Below are positions 22,351-33,213 of a DNA stretch of 64,000 nt, piece after piece. Under the pieces are notes generated by a model. The model worked only from the letters and a program-made list of their open reading frames with translations. It did not search any database and had not been told where the DNA came from. The stretch lies in contig NADL03000021.1 of assembly GCA_002205965.3 (NCBI GenBank), forward strand, positions 310,001 to 374,000, given 5' to 3'. The number at the start of each line of letters is the position of its first letter. The stretch's first letter is position 1. The DNA is from Kappaphycus alvarezii (lineage: Eukaryota; Rhodophyta; Florideophyceae; Gigartinales; Solieriaceae). Both the position numbers and the translations under genes were made by a program.

Positions 22351-23769
22351 GGTTTTAAGCGCACACGGGCAGCTCTAGGTAGAACTGTGGTTGAAGCTTT
22401 GGTTGAGGCTGGCTGGATTAAGCCGGCCGCTGCAAATCAGGGTTTCTTTAGAACTAAAGACAGCTGCATACTAAAGGAAAATGTAGTCTACCAGTAGCGA
22501 ATTGAAAGGTTCCCCCATAAAAGAGCCCTGAAGGTATCGTAAGTACCGCTTTTAGAATTGCAGTCGGCACGACTGACATACTCTGACAAGACGCAAGAAG
22601 TACATTGGTCCGGATGGCATGGGAAAGCAAGGCAACTTTTGATTGATAAAGAAATGATCTAACATCCCATTGTGCAATTCGCGCGTAACTATTCCAAGTA
22701 TATCAATGGGGTCAAACGCTTTGTTCAGAACTGTAAGGAAACTTTAATGGCCGCAAAGTGCCTAGTAGCCCTAGTTGTAAAGTTACCAGTGGTTTGAATT
22801 TATATTATTGTAGCTGCAGTGAATCTCTGTAAATCTGTAAGACCTGTGAAGTGAAAGACAACAACACCCGCCTCCTTCTTTGAAAAGGCAAGAATATTTT
22901 TGCAAAAAAGGCCCGTGAAAGTGCCTGCTCAGCAATCAAAAAGTTTTGTGTGACAGCTTAACATCTCTTACAGCTCAGAAAAACCGCCGAGGTATTTTTA
23001 TGATATTAATTGAGTAAAGAATGCTGCTGTAGCCATTAGATTTATTTTTTATGGTGGTATAACTGTACTTTACTTGAACATAAGGTGTAGAAGGGCTACA
23101 AAAAAGTCTATGTAAGGGCTTGCATACCGGCTAGCGGAGCGAGTCCAAGACAAGAATCATCACCACTAGACAGAAGTAAAGGCTTGTTTTTGGCGAAATA
23201 AGGGGAAGGCAACCCATCGAGCACAACGATCAGTAGTTGTGTCATACATTTTAAGCTCGGCTTGTAGGGTTTACAGTAGAATTCTACGGGCAACCTTTTT
23301 TAGAGGGAAATTTGGGGTAATTTAGTTTTTGGAAAGTACTGTAATGTAAGTTCTTGAAGTGAGGCCACATTTTCCATTAGGTATTGAGGGAGGTAGGTGG
23401 GAGATTGCGGAGTTCGGGCTTAACAGAGTGGCCGCGTCACCCGAGAAAACAACCGACCACATCTTCCATGCATTCAAAAAGCCCAAAAATGTCCCACTAG
23501 AAAACGGGCCGGAGTCGGCCATCAGGCAGGCAGCATTGGACATAAAAGGATTTACGCCGTGTGAATATTCGTTTCAAATATCTTTGCCGGAAGCAACACG
23601 TTGTAAAAGAAGCGTTTGTACGAAAATTAAGTATTTATGTTTACGCATATGCTTGTTTCTGTTTACAGCCTGTCACTGTTGACAGTTTGATATTACGAGT
23701 CGTGAATCGCTCTTTTTGTAAGTTTGAAGTGGTCAGACAGGAAACTTGTCGGATTGGGAAAGCCGGTAA
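22351..23769. other. No recognised gene
   Basis: A 107-codon plus-strand frame (23359-23682) has fair composition but no recognised motif. It ends before the transposase remnant, and it could be an upstream part of the Harbinger element or chance. Confidence 0.35.
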
Positions 23770-24865
23770 ACGGCTAAACAGAAGGTTGAGGGTTTTGCAG
23801 TTGGCTCTTGTAGAGGACACAGCAGAAGATTTGGTGTTGAAGTTGTATGAGAGAGTCAAGGAGGCGCGGACAGATATCAAGAACATAATTACAAGGTATC
23901 GCCATGTTCAAGGTACTACGTTTAACTTGAACATATACCTCGAAGAACATGCTCTACATGACTTCCGTTTCAGGAAGTCTGATATCGGAAGAGTATGCAG
24001 TACTATAAACTGAACGACAGGATGAACTGGAAGGAATCGATACGCACGTAGCCAGATAACGGCGTGCTGTATTGTGATGAGAATGCTTTCAGGTGCCGTC
24101 AACTGGTTTGACTTAGAGATGGTATTTGACATGCGCTATTCCGACCTCTCCGAAGTTTTTTGGGAATTTATGGAATCGCTTGGGCAATCTGGGAGACATC
24201 TAGTAAGAACATTACAAGCTACTATGTTGCAACAAAGGGCTGAGTATTATGCCAAGTCAATACAAGATGCAGGAGCCCATTGGATAGCTGTGTCGACTTC
24301 ATAGATTGTAGGAAAATCAGAATGGATCGTCCAGGAGGTATTGGTAGCAACCAACGAGCTTGTTATTTCGAAAGCAAAAGAACGCACGGCCTGGTATATC
24401 AAACAATTACAACACCCGACGGCCTTACATTCTCACTATACGGGCCTGAAGTGGGCCAGGAACATGACTCAACGCTATTACGGAATAGCGGGATATCAGA
24501 GGTACTGAATGATTGCTTAGTAATAAAGGGAAAGCAGTATTATAGATTTGGGATGCTGCCTAAATGCTGCGACCATGGTTGCAGGTAACATTGAACAAAG
24601 CAGCTGCAACGGAAGAAAAGCTGTACATAATACAGCAATAAGTGCAGTTTTGGTGTCTGTTGAATGGAACTGCAAGGATTTGAAACAACTATGGAGAAGA
24701 AATGATTTTGCGCGGTTGCTACAAGTACGACGGTCACCTATTGCACCTCTGTACATTGCTTCAGCACTACTGCTAAATTTTAAGACATGCCTAGAGAAGG
24801 GGGTAAAGACTGCCAGATTCTCTAGATGTAAGGCCCCTTCCTTCGAAAAATACGTCAACATGTAA
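23770..24865 (+). pseudogene. PIF/Harbinger-type transposase (DDE_Tnp_4-like)
   Basis: HARBI1-like transposases cut and paste their element with a DDE nuclease. An N-terminal helical part (TFNLNIYLEEHALHDFRFRK, 23915-23980) leads to the catalytic fold. The first Asp lies in DFIDCRKIRMDRP (about 24293-24330). YQTITTPDGLTFSLYGPE and the second Asp in QEHDSTLL follow (24400-24480). The WDAA segment near 24553 corresponds to the GDxxY box and lies in another frame. The C-terminus (24660-24865) is an open helical stretch. Frameshifts near 24010, 24305 and 24590 inactivate it. It converges on the Myb-like frame at 25.0-25.9 kb. Confidence 0.75.
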
Positions 24866-25006
24866 ATCTACCCCATTTCCTATACCTGTTCAATGGTGAA
24901 AGGTACGATAAATGCATGACAGAGAAAAAGTAAAAGAAAAAATGTGACGCAAAAAAAATGCAGGCTACTGTAACTTCTTTGACAGTAGTTCGAATATGCC
25001 CACCAT

Positions 25007-25940
25007 CTATTTTCTCTGTTCCAGTACTTGCTTGCGTTCTTCTTTTTCCAACTCAAAGCGTTTCTCGTCCAAGCCAGGACGCCGATTTGTTGCCACTTGT
25101 GCTGCTTCAAAGCGCTCTCTTTCTCTGTCTACGCGCAAATGCTCAAAATCCAAGCGCTCTCTCCCCGACCCCAGTCTCTTCTTTTCAGAATTACGGCGGT
25201 CTTGCGCTTGGGAAAGCAGTGAAGATGTAACTTCGTCATCGGAACCGGCAGTTTCCATCGCTCTGTTCCGCTTCTTTTTTCTACCGGAGCCCATAGTATC
25301 ACAGTTTTTCCGGAACTTTTCAGTGCTTGGGACCTAATACGTTCTCTAAAATGCACTGAACGTCTCAAAATCTCATTTTGCTCACCCTTTTGTGCCCGAG
25401 CAGCTTCCTCCTTTTGTTCAATCTACTGACTAAGATCGTCCAACAGAACCTCCTTGTCTCCGTGCTTCTCGATAGTACCACTAGCGTCACCTGTACGCTT
25501 TACAGTTTCCCTTCGCTGAGTAATGAGGCGCTTAAATATGGCTAGGTGTTTAGTAGACAGCTATATCATCTGATTGAAGACGATGTTGTGCATTTGGCTA
25601 ATCAACGCTTTATGTACTTTCTGATCGAGTCCCTCAGTCTTCCCACCATCTAGTATATGCGCGTCAAGAGCACGGACCGAGTTTAATCGAAACAGGCCGC
25701 AGGTTTCAGAAAATCGAAAGCGCTTTCTTAGGTTGAGCATTCTCGGTTGGAGAAGGCTGCGTACTGTCGGGAGGTAGGGAGTTTGGAAAGGAAGATCGGG
25801 GAGAAGGTGTTATTATAGGGTTGGGGTGATTCTCCGATGGAATGCCATCGTCTGGGGTGACGTTTGCCATGGTTGGAGATGTTGCCAGTTGAGAGTCGGA
25901 TGGGGCGCTCTGTATATGAAGTCCACTTCGTATACAAAAT
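25007..25940 (-). pseudogene. Myb/SANT-like second ORF of the Harbinger element
   Basis: On the minus strand a broken frame starts near 25940 with a Ser/Pro/Asn-rich leader. It contains a KKRFRFSE...LNSVRALDAH segment near 25640-25740 that resembles a Myb/SANT helix start. It ends in a highly charged coiled-coil tail (REREFE/KRFELEKEER-type) at 25007-25294. Harbinger elements typically carry a Myb/SANT-like DNA-binding protein beside the transposase. The convergent arrangement with the transposase supports that reading. At least two stops break it. Confidence 0.55.
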
Positions 25941-26025
25941 GAATTACACGAAGTTTCTTATCGTAATTTCGCATGCTTTTTTTTCTGTGGATGTGGCATA
26001 TCTTACAACTTCTACAACGGGGGGA

Positions 26026-26157
26026 AATTGGGTGTTTTAACGATTGAAAAATAGGTTAGCCTATGTTCCAAAACGCATCAAATAATTGGTACAAGTGGTC
26101 GGCATGAGGGAACCAAGAAAACGAAGTTAATCCGGGTCAAAGTCGCTAGAAGGCCGC
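26026..26157 (-). repeat. Dispersed repeat shared with 9.2-9.4 kb (non-LTR 3' UTR)
   Basis: Partner of 9198-9411 without the 85-bp insertion. It lies immediately downstream, on the minus strand, of non-LTR C-terminal scrap D. Confidence 0.75.
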
Positions 26158-26217
26158 CGCGAGACTTGTACAAAGTGTCTACGAAAAATATACGAAAATT
26201 TATAACGCGTAAATCCT

Positions 26218-26480
26218 CTATTGATGCCGCTGCGGTGTGCCTTTGAGTGAGGACTTCTTAACCTTGCCGTAGGTCTTTATTGTCCTTACCGCCACATTCC
26301 GTGCGACATCGCTCAGTAGCGCGTAGACATCTAGGTGCCAACCCCCGAAATTGGAGATGGGGATGGGAATGAGTCTACCTCTGGCAGAATTCGCAATGAA
26401 TGACTCGTATCCAGCAATCTTGCTGCGTACTACACACATACTATAGTTCTGTACGCAAGCGGCCCCCGTTGACCAACTTT
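26218..26480 (-). pseudogene. C-terminal scrap of a non-LTR retrotransposon, copy D
   Basis: A minus-strand frame includes YESFIANSARGRLIPIPISN, then GGWHLDVYALLSDVARNVAV. The GGWH-x-D and VARNV boxes recur in scraps C (9.5 kb) and E (54.4 kb), and loosely in F (62.1 kb) and copy A (2.1 kb). Upstream coding is missing, as expected for 5' truncation. The shared 3' UTR follows at 26026-26157. Confidence 0.65.
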
Positions 26481-26674
26481 GCCAGAATATTTCGGCAACC
26501 ACGTGGTGTAAAGCTGCAATATCGAAACTGGACAGTACTCGCAAATCATGCAGCGATACACTCAAAGTATCATAACATGCACTGTCAGCTTGGCAATGAA
26601 TGCCCTTTATAAATTAAGTAGTAGAGATGAGCACATACGGTATATTCCAAATATGAGATAATGCTAATGACAGC

Positions 26675-27559
26675 TTGAGAAACTTGCAAGCCAAAGCTGA
26701 TCGCTTACCGACGACGGCATCCACAACTAAAACTCCAAACTTGTCGACAGGCTGCCAAGTCCGCGCAGATCCCGAAGTCATGGTAAAGTATTTTGACTCT
26801 GATGCTCGTCGTCTCGCAGTTCAGTCTGAGTTGGAGAACGTCACGTTGGAATCGGTCATGAAGAAGGGAGAGATCGCTGACATATCTGAAGGATTCTCGA
26901 AGCTCGTGGACAAGATCAACATCCTCACGCCGCAATGTCCTCCAGAGTTCAGTAACGATGCTAACAAATTTCGTTTTCTTCGCTCTGCCGTCAAGCATCT
27001 ACCCTGGGCTGAGAATGCCGTCGCCAATCTCACCTCCTCTCGTTACAAGTTCAATGGATTTGTCACCGCGCTTCGCGAAGGTCTACAAGTTTCCATCGAG
27101 ACTGGGAAGCTCGAGAAGGACAAGAAGCCTTTCTCTTCCTATTCAGTCCCTAGAACGACGTTCTACCAGCAATACGGAAGACGTCCGCCCAAGTTCCGAT
27201 CTAATAGGAGCCAGAAGAAAAACCCGATAGGAAAGGATGGCAAGCGAATGTTGTGTCATGGGTGTGGATCCGATACGCATTTCAAGTCTTCGAACGAGTG
27301 TCTTCCTGGAGCTATCAAAGCCCACGCTCGCAAGCAGTTGTCTGAAGGAGTCCCGGCAGTTCATCTTGTTCGTCAACTTGTGGACATATTGGAGGAAGAC
27401 TCTACCGTTGTCAAGACTGGTCACGCCTCAGAAGACTCGCAGTCAGAGCTCGAACTTTCGATAGCTACGACCAGGACAAAGAGCCGACCGACGAAAACTC
27501 TGTCGAAGACATTGGATTCATGGAACACGTCGATTCCGAAGTTGCTGTCAACCACATAG
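26675..27559 (+). pseudogene. Gag-like ORF of copia relic 2
   Basis: A 294-codon open frame holds a helical capsid-like region followed by a basic linker and a zinc-knuckle-like CHGCGSDTHFKSSNEC at about 27256-27303. Its last 35 codons appear to be in the wrong frame after a frameshift near 27440, because the next element segments continue in another frame. Gag would form the particle and bind the RNA. Confidence 0.65.
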
Positions 27560-28150
27560 CTGGAGCTATTAGCGCTGACCTTGTTGAGCATACGCCTACT
27601 AATCCGTACCCGCATTTTCCATAAGGCGTCGTGAATGGCCGGTTGTTCATCGACGCCGACTTAACAAGGTTTGTGCGCATCGCACAACCATACCCCGGCA
27701 CAAGTCCCGAACACGAAAGTTAAGAGAAGAGATCGAAATGACTGATGTCTATGTCGCTTCCTTCAAGAAGAAGTCTTCGCGATCGAGAAGCGAAAGACCT
27801 GGGTTTTGCGTGGATACTGGAGCTCCTTGCTCAGTTATTGGAATACGAGAAGTCTGAATGATCATTTCGCGCTACAAGCAACACATAAAGAAGCTGAAGA
27901 CATCCCAGAGAATATATCGTTTCGCTGACGCTACGTTCGACTCTCTTGGACAGATCGACTTGCCGCTGCACACTCCAGCAGGCGTCCAACCAATTCCAGT
28001 GACTCTGGACGTTGTTTCTGCTGATGTCCCTGCGCTTACTCGGACTCGACGCCCTCGACGACAACTCCCTCACTCCCGACACAGTGATGAATGTCTTGGC
28101 TAAACGGATCGTACTAGACAGCACGAAAAATGACATAGGTATCAAGACTA
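27560..28150 (+). pseudogene. Protease region of copia relic 2
   Basis: The active-site box FCVDTGAPCSVIG lies at about 27802-27842 (DTG at 27813-27821). Stops and frame changes lie on both sides. A LLGLDALD-like segment near 28035-28060 is the expected end of a copia protease. Confidence 0.7.
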
Positions 28151-28199
28151 GAGAGAAGGTGGCAGTTACACAATGGTCCGTTCCTCTCGTACGAGAACA

Positions 28200-28558
28200 C
28201 GGTCACATTTACGCCGCAATGGATGTCCCTGTCTGCACCTTCTTCACCACGACGCAGCTTCAGAAGTTTCACCGTCAATTCCACCACCCTTCCGATGACA
28301 AGCTCTATCGCTTACTGAAACGCGCCAAGCCAGAAGATACTACGCCTGAGACGCTCAAGACGTTGAAGGAGCTAACCAAGAGATGCGATCCGTGTCAGAG
28401 AATTCAACCTGGACCCGGGAGATTCAGAGCGGCACTCGATGTGAAGAACTTGCTTCAACGAGAAGATCACGATGGACATCCTGTACATCGATAGCAAGCC
28501 AGTTCTACACATCATCGATGAAGCTACCCGATTCAGTCATGCAGTCTTTGTTGAAGAA
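28200..28558 (+). pseudogene. Integrase N-terminus of copia relic 2
   Basis: The zinc-binding pre-integrase box has FHRQFHHPSDDKLY (28267-28308) and CDPCQR (28386-28403), with the spacing of the copia HHCC motif. The core then starts as DILYIDSKPVLHIIDEATRF in a different frame (28475-28534) and is cut off. The remaining catalytic residues are absent. Confidence 0.8.
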
Positions 28559-29149
28559 GTTTCGACTAAAGGATCTGGGAAGCGCTCGTCAAATGCGACT
28601 GGACCTCGACTCGCTTCAAGTCATTGGGTTTTCAGATGCTTCCTTCGCTTCAAACTACGATCTATCGTCGCATCTTGGTCACGTTTGCTTTATCGGTGAT
28701 GCTTCAGGGAAAGTTATACCGGTTCACTTCAAGTCTTACAAGGCTCGACGAGTAACAAGGTCAATTATGGGTGCCGAACTCATTGCCTTCAGCGATTTGT
28801 TTGACGCCGCATACATACTCGCCGATGAGCTACGGGAACTACACCCTGGGAAGAACATCCCTGTTCGCCTCCTCACCGATAACAAGTCTTTGTTTGACGT
28901 TATCTCAAAGGGATCAAAGACCGCAGAGAAACGTTTGATGCTGGATATCGCTTGTGCAAGAAAAGGAGTCATTCGACATGTGATTTCGGACATCGGTTTT
29001 GTGAGGGCAAACTATAACATTGCCGACGGTCTCACCAAGCCGATGCGACCGCAAGCGCTCCAAAGGGTTCTGCGAGAAGGAAGACTGAGTCTAAAAGTCG
29101 ATCAATGGATTGTGCGAAGAAGGCAGCCCACTTCGAATCAATCGTATTG
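28559..29149 (+). pseudogene. RNase H of copia relic 2
   Basis: This open stretch is in frame with 28383-29150. It shows a KKFRLKDLG segment typical of the end of copia RT, then GFSDASFASNYDLSSHLG with the first catalytic Asp, GAELIAFSDLFDA with the Glu, LLTDNKSLFDVI with the second Asp, and NIADGLTKPM with the last. All RNase H catalytic residues appear present, so this domain was spared by later decay. RT is deleted upstream. Confidence 0.85.
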
Positions 29150-29195
29150 ACATTGTTTGGGCACCAACAAGTTGCAATCACGCGATAGGGGGCAG

Positions 29196-29716
29196 TGTCA
29201 ACCTAGTTGCTATGATATCGCGCGATCATACGCGAGGTCGTAAGGTGTGTGAGATGGTAACCTCGCGGTATGATTGAACTTGTTTTTTTTATTACTAGAA
29301 TCTATGAGTAATTTTAGTAACGTCTACTGTACTGTACTTTACCGTTTAGGGCGACTGCCCTAATACTGGAGCCAAAACTTTTGGCCTAGCCGCCCGAGCG
29401 CACAGGTCAGTGCCATATAAATACTCGAGGTTGAGACCAGTAGGGTCGACCTCGCTCCTTGGTAGGAGGGAATAAACACGAACACTTAGCAGCCTTGAGT
29501 TTGACTCGGTTGCTAGTTCGTTGACTCTCGACACGACCCCTTTGCTAAAATCTTCTAGCCACTCTGCGGAGTTGTGCTCCAGCATTCAGCCTAGTCTGCG
29601 GACTTGTGCTCCTCCGAACTTGACTACGTCGTTTCATCTTTGGCTACTTTACTCTCCATCCGTCAGCCGCCGATCGTGATCAACATTGCTCAAGGGTCTA
29701 CCATCATTTTGACTCA
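29196..29716 (+). repeat. 3' LTR of copia relic 2
   Basis: A polypurine tract AGGGGGCAG (29187-29195) is followed by TGTCAAC, a typical copia LTR start. I place the end at the TTGACTCA near 29716, by inverted resemblance to TGTCAA and without a second LTR to confirm. A TATA-like CATATAAATA is at 29414-29423. The LTR holds three inverted repeats: 29225-29274, 29347-29362 and 29371-29385. Confidence 0.55.
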
Positions 29717-29852
29717 AGTGTTCTACCTGTCCACGTGTCGAATAATTTTAGGAGTTGTTAAAGGCCTGGATTTGTGAGGTTACCCAACCCTCCGGCGTTG
29801 GCTTGGTCCGACGCTCAGGTATTCGTGCCCACTAGGTGGGGTGTTGCACGAC

Positions 29853-30556
29853 AGGGACGGCCCTGAGGAGACTTGTAACAAAGGTGCTTCTACCACAAGC
29901 ACTGGAAGACACGAGAGAATATCTTACCCCTGCAAGTGGCCAATGGCGTGCCCTGCGGACTGGATTCCATAGTGCACGAAGCACGGAGATTGGTACAGTG
30001 CCAGGGCAACGAGGAAGAGTACGCACTAGTGTCCGTGGATGCACATAATGCCTTTAATCTGTTCTTTAGACAGCGCATGATAGACTTGCTGCCGACCAAG
30101 GTACCATCGCTATGTCGTTTTCTGAACATGGTGTACGCTCGCAACAAGCCCTCGCTAATTCTGCCTGTAGCGTCTACACAAGACATCCCTAGCCAAGAAG
30201 AGATGCAACAAGGGGACCAGGCAAATATGCTCATGTTCTCCCTTGTAGTGCATCCATTAGCAATAGAAATAGCCGGGCGAACACGGCTCAGTCTACACAG
30301 ATGGTATGCCGATGACTGCACCCTCATAGGCACTCATACGGAGCTTGACAAGGCAATCCAGATCCTCAGTGCCAGGGGACCCGATCACGGATTGCATTTG
30401 AACCAGGCAAAAACACGTCTATTCTGGCCGCGCCAGCCTGCCAACCGGGCATCGCCACTATTGCACCGCTTCCCTAGAGATAACTTTTCCACTGAGGCAT
30501 CGACCTCTCGGCGCCCCGATTGGAACGCCCCAATTCATGGAAAACTTTCTCAATGA
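29853..30556 (+). pseudogene. Reverse transcriptase of non-LTR copy B
   Basis: After a frame change near 29935 the main segment (29936-30556) carries VANGVPCGLDSIVHE, motif A VSVDAHNAFN, motif B QGDQANMLMFSLVVHPL and motif C WYADDCTLIG (YADD at 30305-30316), then NQAKTRLFW. These are the three catalytic RT motifs with all Asp residues present. The DxxNAFN form of motif A and YADD are typical of non-LTR and group II intron-like RTs rather than LTR elements. Confidence 0.9.
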
Positions 30557-31290
30557 GAAAATCAGCGGCTGTAAGAACACTTTATCGCTGATCGACGGTA
30601 TCGGAGACGCTCGTACTCGGTTTCACCTTCACCGAGTATGTGCCTCGGCATGCAAGCTTCAACATGTGGTGAAGCTAACGCGCCGGATGTGTCCACTGCC
30701 ATTGCAATGAGATTTGATGAAGAACAGTTGGAATTCTACTCGCGCTCCAATAATGTGCCGATGACCGGTGCAGTTCGACAGCAGGTGTCCTTACCTCTGC
30801 GATATGGCGGCCATGGCTTCACACCTGTTGCGACGCTCAATATCGCAGCGTATGCGGCGAGCATTATTGAAGCCGAGCAACTGCGATGCCCTGACGAGCC
30901 CGATGCGTTACAAACACCGTGAGTATAGGTACGCAAAGCGGATGGACACCTTCGGGACTTTGTACGACAGCTCCAAGCATCCTTTCCGAACGAACAAGGC
31001 AGTCTTCCAGAAGCACTGACAGCGGCCAGCCTTGCTGCCAAGCCCGATAATCCACACAACGTTCTATATCGAGCCTGGTGCGAGTCGGCAGCAAAGTCCT
31101 TCTGGAAGGATGATGAATGGGCAAGATTCCCCAACCCCGCAACGCACTCGGAAGAAGATATTCGGCGAAGGATTCGCCGCCAAGCATACATGGGGACGCC
31201 TGCAGCAGCGTTCCTCACTGCGCATCCGTCTGCGGTCAACCGAACGTACGACGAGATGTGGACAGTAATGCTCCGTCGCCATCTGGGAGT
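30557..31290 (+). pseudogene. Post-RT linker of non-LTR copy B
   Basis: Contains CASAC near 30645, LPLRYGGHGFTPV near 30789-30830 matching copy A, and then a degraded stretch with several frames. The conserved LPLR-x-GGHGF box marks the family. Confidence 0.7.
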
Positions 31291-31680
31291 GCCCGTATTT
31301 GATGACACTGCTCCGCTGCGGTGCGCGGAGTGCCACAGGCCCATGGACGTCTAGGAGACCATGCAGCAGACTTATGCAACAAAGGTCTCGGATGGACCAA
31401 CCGTCACACAGCGGTGGTAAAGGTACTTGGCCGAGAGCTGTTCAAGGCAGCAGGAGTCAGCGTTCAATACGAAGTGAAGTACCTACTTCCTGGACTGAAC
31501 GCGCGACCCGCAGACATTCTGGTGTACCCAAGGTCTGATGCAACAAACACCCAGTCCCCTCTCCCAGTGGCGTATGACGTGACTGTATCATCCCCGTTCC
31601 AAGAGAGCTATAAGTCAATGGCAGCACGGAAGCGCGAGCTGTTGCAAACGCAGCAGGAAAGCGGAAGAAGAGAGACTTAG
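31291..31680 (+). pseudogene. Zinc knuckle and RLE domain of non-LTR copy B
   Basis: CAEC lies at about 31323-31334 in one frame. After a one-base slip near 31350, GDHAADLC follows, reproducing copy A's CX2CX9HX4C spacing. TNRH, then YEVKYLLPGLNARPADILV (31469-31525) and AYDVTVSSPF (31573-31602) follow. Spaced PAD and D-x-T boxes after a CCHC knuckle and an RH pair fit the restriction-like endonuclease of R2/CRE-type elements. The stop at 31678 truncates it. Confidence 0.75.
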
Positions 31681-31930
31681 CTACGAAAGTGGCAGCATTC
31701 CAGGCGAGGCAATGCCGGGACGATCAAGGCTAGGATGGATTTTGTACCACTAGCCTTCGACTCGTTAGGACACCCTCTCTAGAAACATCCAAGGTTATAG
31801 AGACATACGCGGCAGCAGTAGCGTCTCGTAGCGGATGCTCGACTGGAGGAGTGAAGACCCGCCGTATCAGAAGCTTAGCTACTCAATCTGGTCAACTTGT
31901 GCAGCATCCGTAATTTGCCGCGCACCGCAA

Positions 31931-33213
31931 CATGCAGAATTTAGTCACCCAATTCCAACTTAATTTTAAGTACTCTGCAACGTTGCACATTTGGACTGTA
32001 CACCAGTGATAAGAGAATGATAGTACAGTATGATTCCACCCAACCAACACCGCAGCAGTTGAAAAACAGACACGTGTCTACTGTCCTTGCGCCGAAATCC
32101 CCGTCTGCAAGCGGTACGGTATTCCGTTTTCGCAAAGAGGGCATCATCACGTCATCCACTTTCGACTCCATCCCCCCCCTCCCCCGGCATGTGCAACTTT
32201 GCAACCTCAGGCGCCATGGCAGCACTAGACCCAACACACACGCATACAAGCGCCACACGGCACGATGGAGTGGAGAGAGGGTGTGTGTGAACCGTGGCGC
32301 GACGAGGGGCTGGGAATATGCGGGGTGGGGTGGAGGGGGTTTGGTGTGGTGGGATACGGTGGTGCGATTGGTGCGGGGTTGGAGTGGGGGTGGGTAGGGT
32401 TGTGGTTTGGTATGATTGTTGGGGGGAGGGATTTTGTGGGGTTTGGAAGGTGAGGGTGGGATGAGTGTGTTGGTATCGAAAAGGTGTCAGGGGGAAGGTT
32501 GGAAGGTGGGGTGGAGGGGTGGATTTTGGATTGAAATTTTGAAAGGTGAGGGCGGTGGTCTACGTGGCTTACTGTAACGAGGTGGCAAATCTGGTGGGGA
32601 GACGTACTTTGGCTTTGATGGGTCTGCGTGTTTGTACTGTTGTGGAGGTTTGATAAGGCTCTGCCGTCAGGGGGTTTGTGCATTGCAGCGGGGATCCATT
32701 TGGGCGGTTTGTGGGGCGTACAGTATGTTGTATTTCGGTTTGAGCCTTGTTTGAATATGCATGTGCTTGCGTGGAATAAGGCGTGGGGGTATCCGACTGA
32801 TCCTAGTTAGCTGCGCCGGAGTTTGCTGACTGTGGCATGTACAGTATATTGTACATAAAGTTCTACTGTAGCGGATCGAGTCAGGAAGAAATAAATTCGA
32901 CTTGTCGCCACCACATCCTCTCTTTTCTTTGATCGCATAGATGAATCCTTAGAATCTCCGATGAATCTGGTCAGTGGGAAACCCGGAATCTGTGAAAGCG
33001 GCACTGAAGCCCAGATTCTGAGCCACAGCTATCAACCAATGAATACTAACCACTTGTAACTGATCATTTATTTGTCCAAGATTCCGAATCTTTTTTTCGA
33101 AACTTTTTGCCGTATTATTATTCATAAATTTCTGTCGCAATAAATATAGCAACCGCTCCTGCTGTGCACCAATCACCTCATCCAATCCGTGCCATAGCAA
33201 TAAAGACCGTCAT
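31931..33213. other. Intergenic region with G-rich and TACAGTA-type motifs
   Basis: No gene recognised. Overlapping long frames on both strands at 32017-32683 reflect biased composition (Gly/Trp-rich one way, Pro/Ser/His-rich the other) and show no domain. TACAGTA or GTACAGTA occurs near 32022, 32716 and 32838. Confidence 0.5.
32290..32540 (+). other. Strongly G-rich, GGG-run tract
   Basis: The plus strand carries many GGG to GGGGG runs separated by short T/A-containing loops over about 250 bp, with very few C. Closely spaced G-runs could form G-quadruplexes in single-stranded DNA or RNA. It lies between the transposon block and the SPX gene. Confidence 0.65.

Larger units (their letters stand above)
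26675..29150 (+). mobile_element. Ty1/copia relic 2, internally deleted
   Basis: The order is gag, protease, integrase N-terminus, then RNase H directly. Nearly all of the integrase core and the RT are gone: integrase ends around 28555 and RT-end/RNase H sequence starts there. A 3' LTR follows at 29196. No matching 5' LTR was seen upstream of 26675, so the 5' end is missing or unrecognisable. Confidence 0.8.
29836..31930 (+). mobile_element. Non-LTR retrotransposon, copy B (RT plus zinc knuckle plus RLE)
   Basis: This is the better preserved copy of the family seen at 376-2396. It begins inside the RT fingers (ALRRLVTKVLLPQALEDTRE at 29853-29912) and runs to the C-terminal FVPLAFDSLGHP segment near 31740-31778. 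The end near 31930 is approximate. Upstream ORF1 and 5' UTR are missing. Four or more frameshifts or stops separate the domains, yet each domain stays readable, which implies modest age. Confidence 0.8.

Noticed and set aside
23359-23682. 107-codon plus-strand frame as a possible host exon
   Set aside because: I could not find a family or flanking splice sites that join it to anything. It is left as unassigned.
32017-32683. Long overlapping frames on both strands
   Set aside because: Both arise from biased G-rich/C-rich composition. They give low-complexity products without domains.
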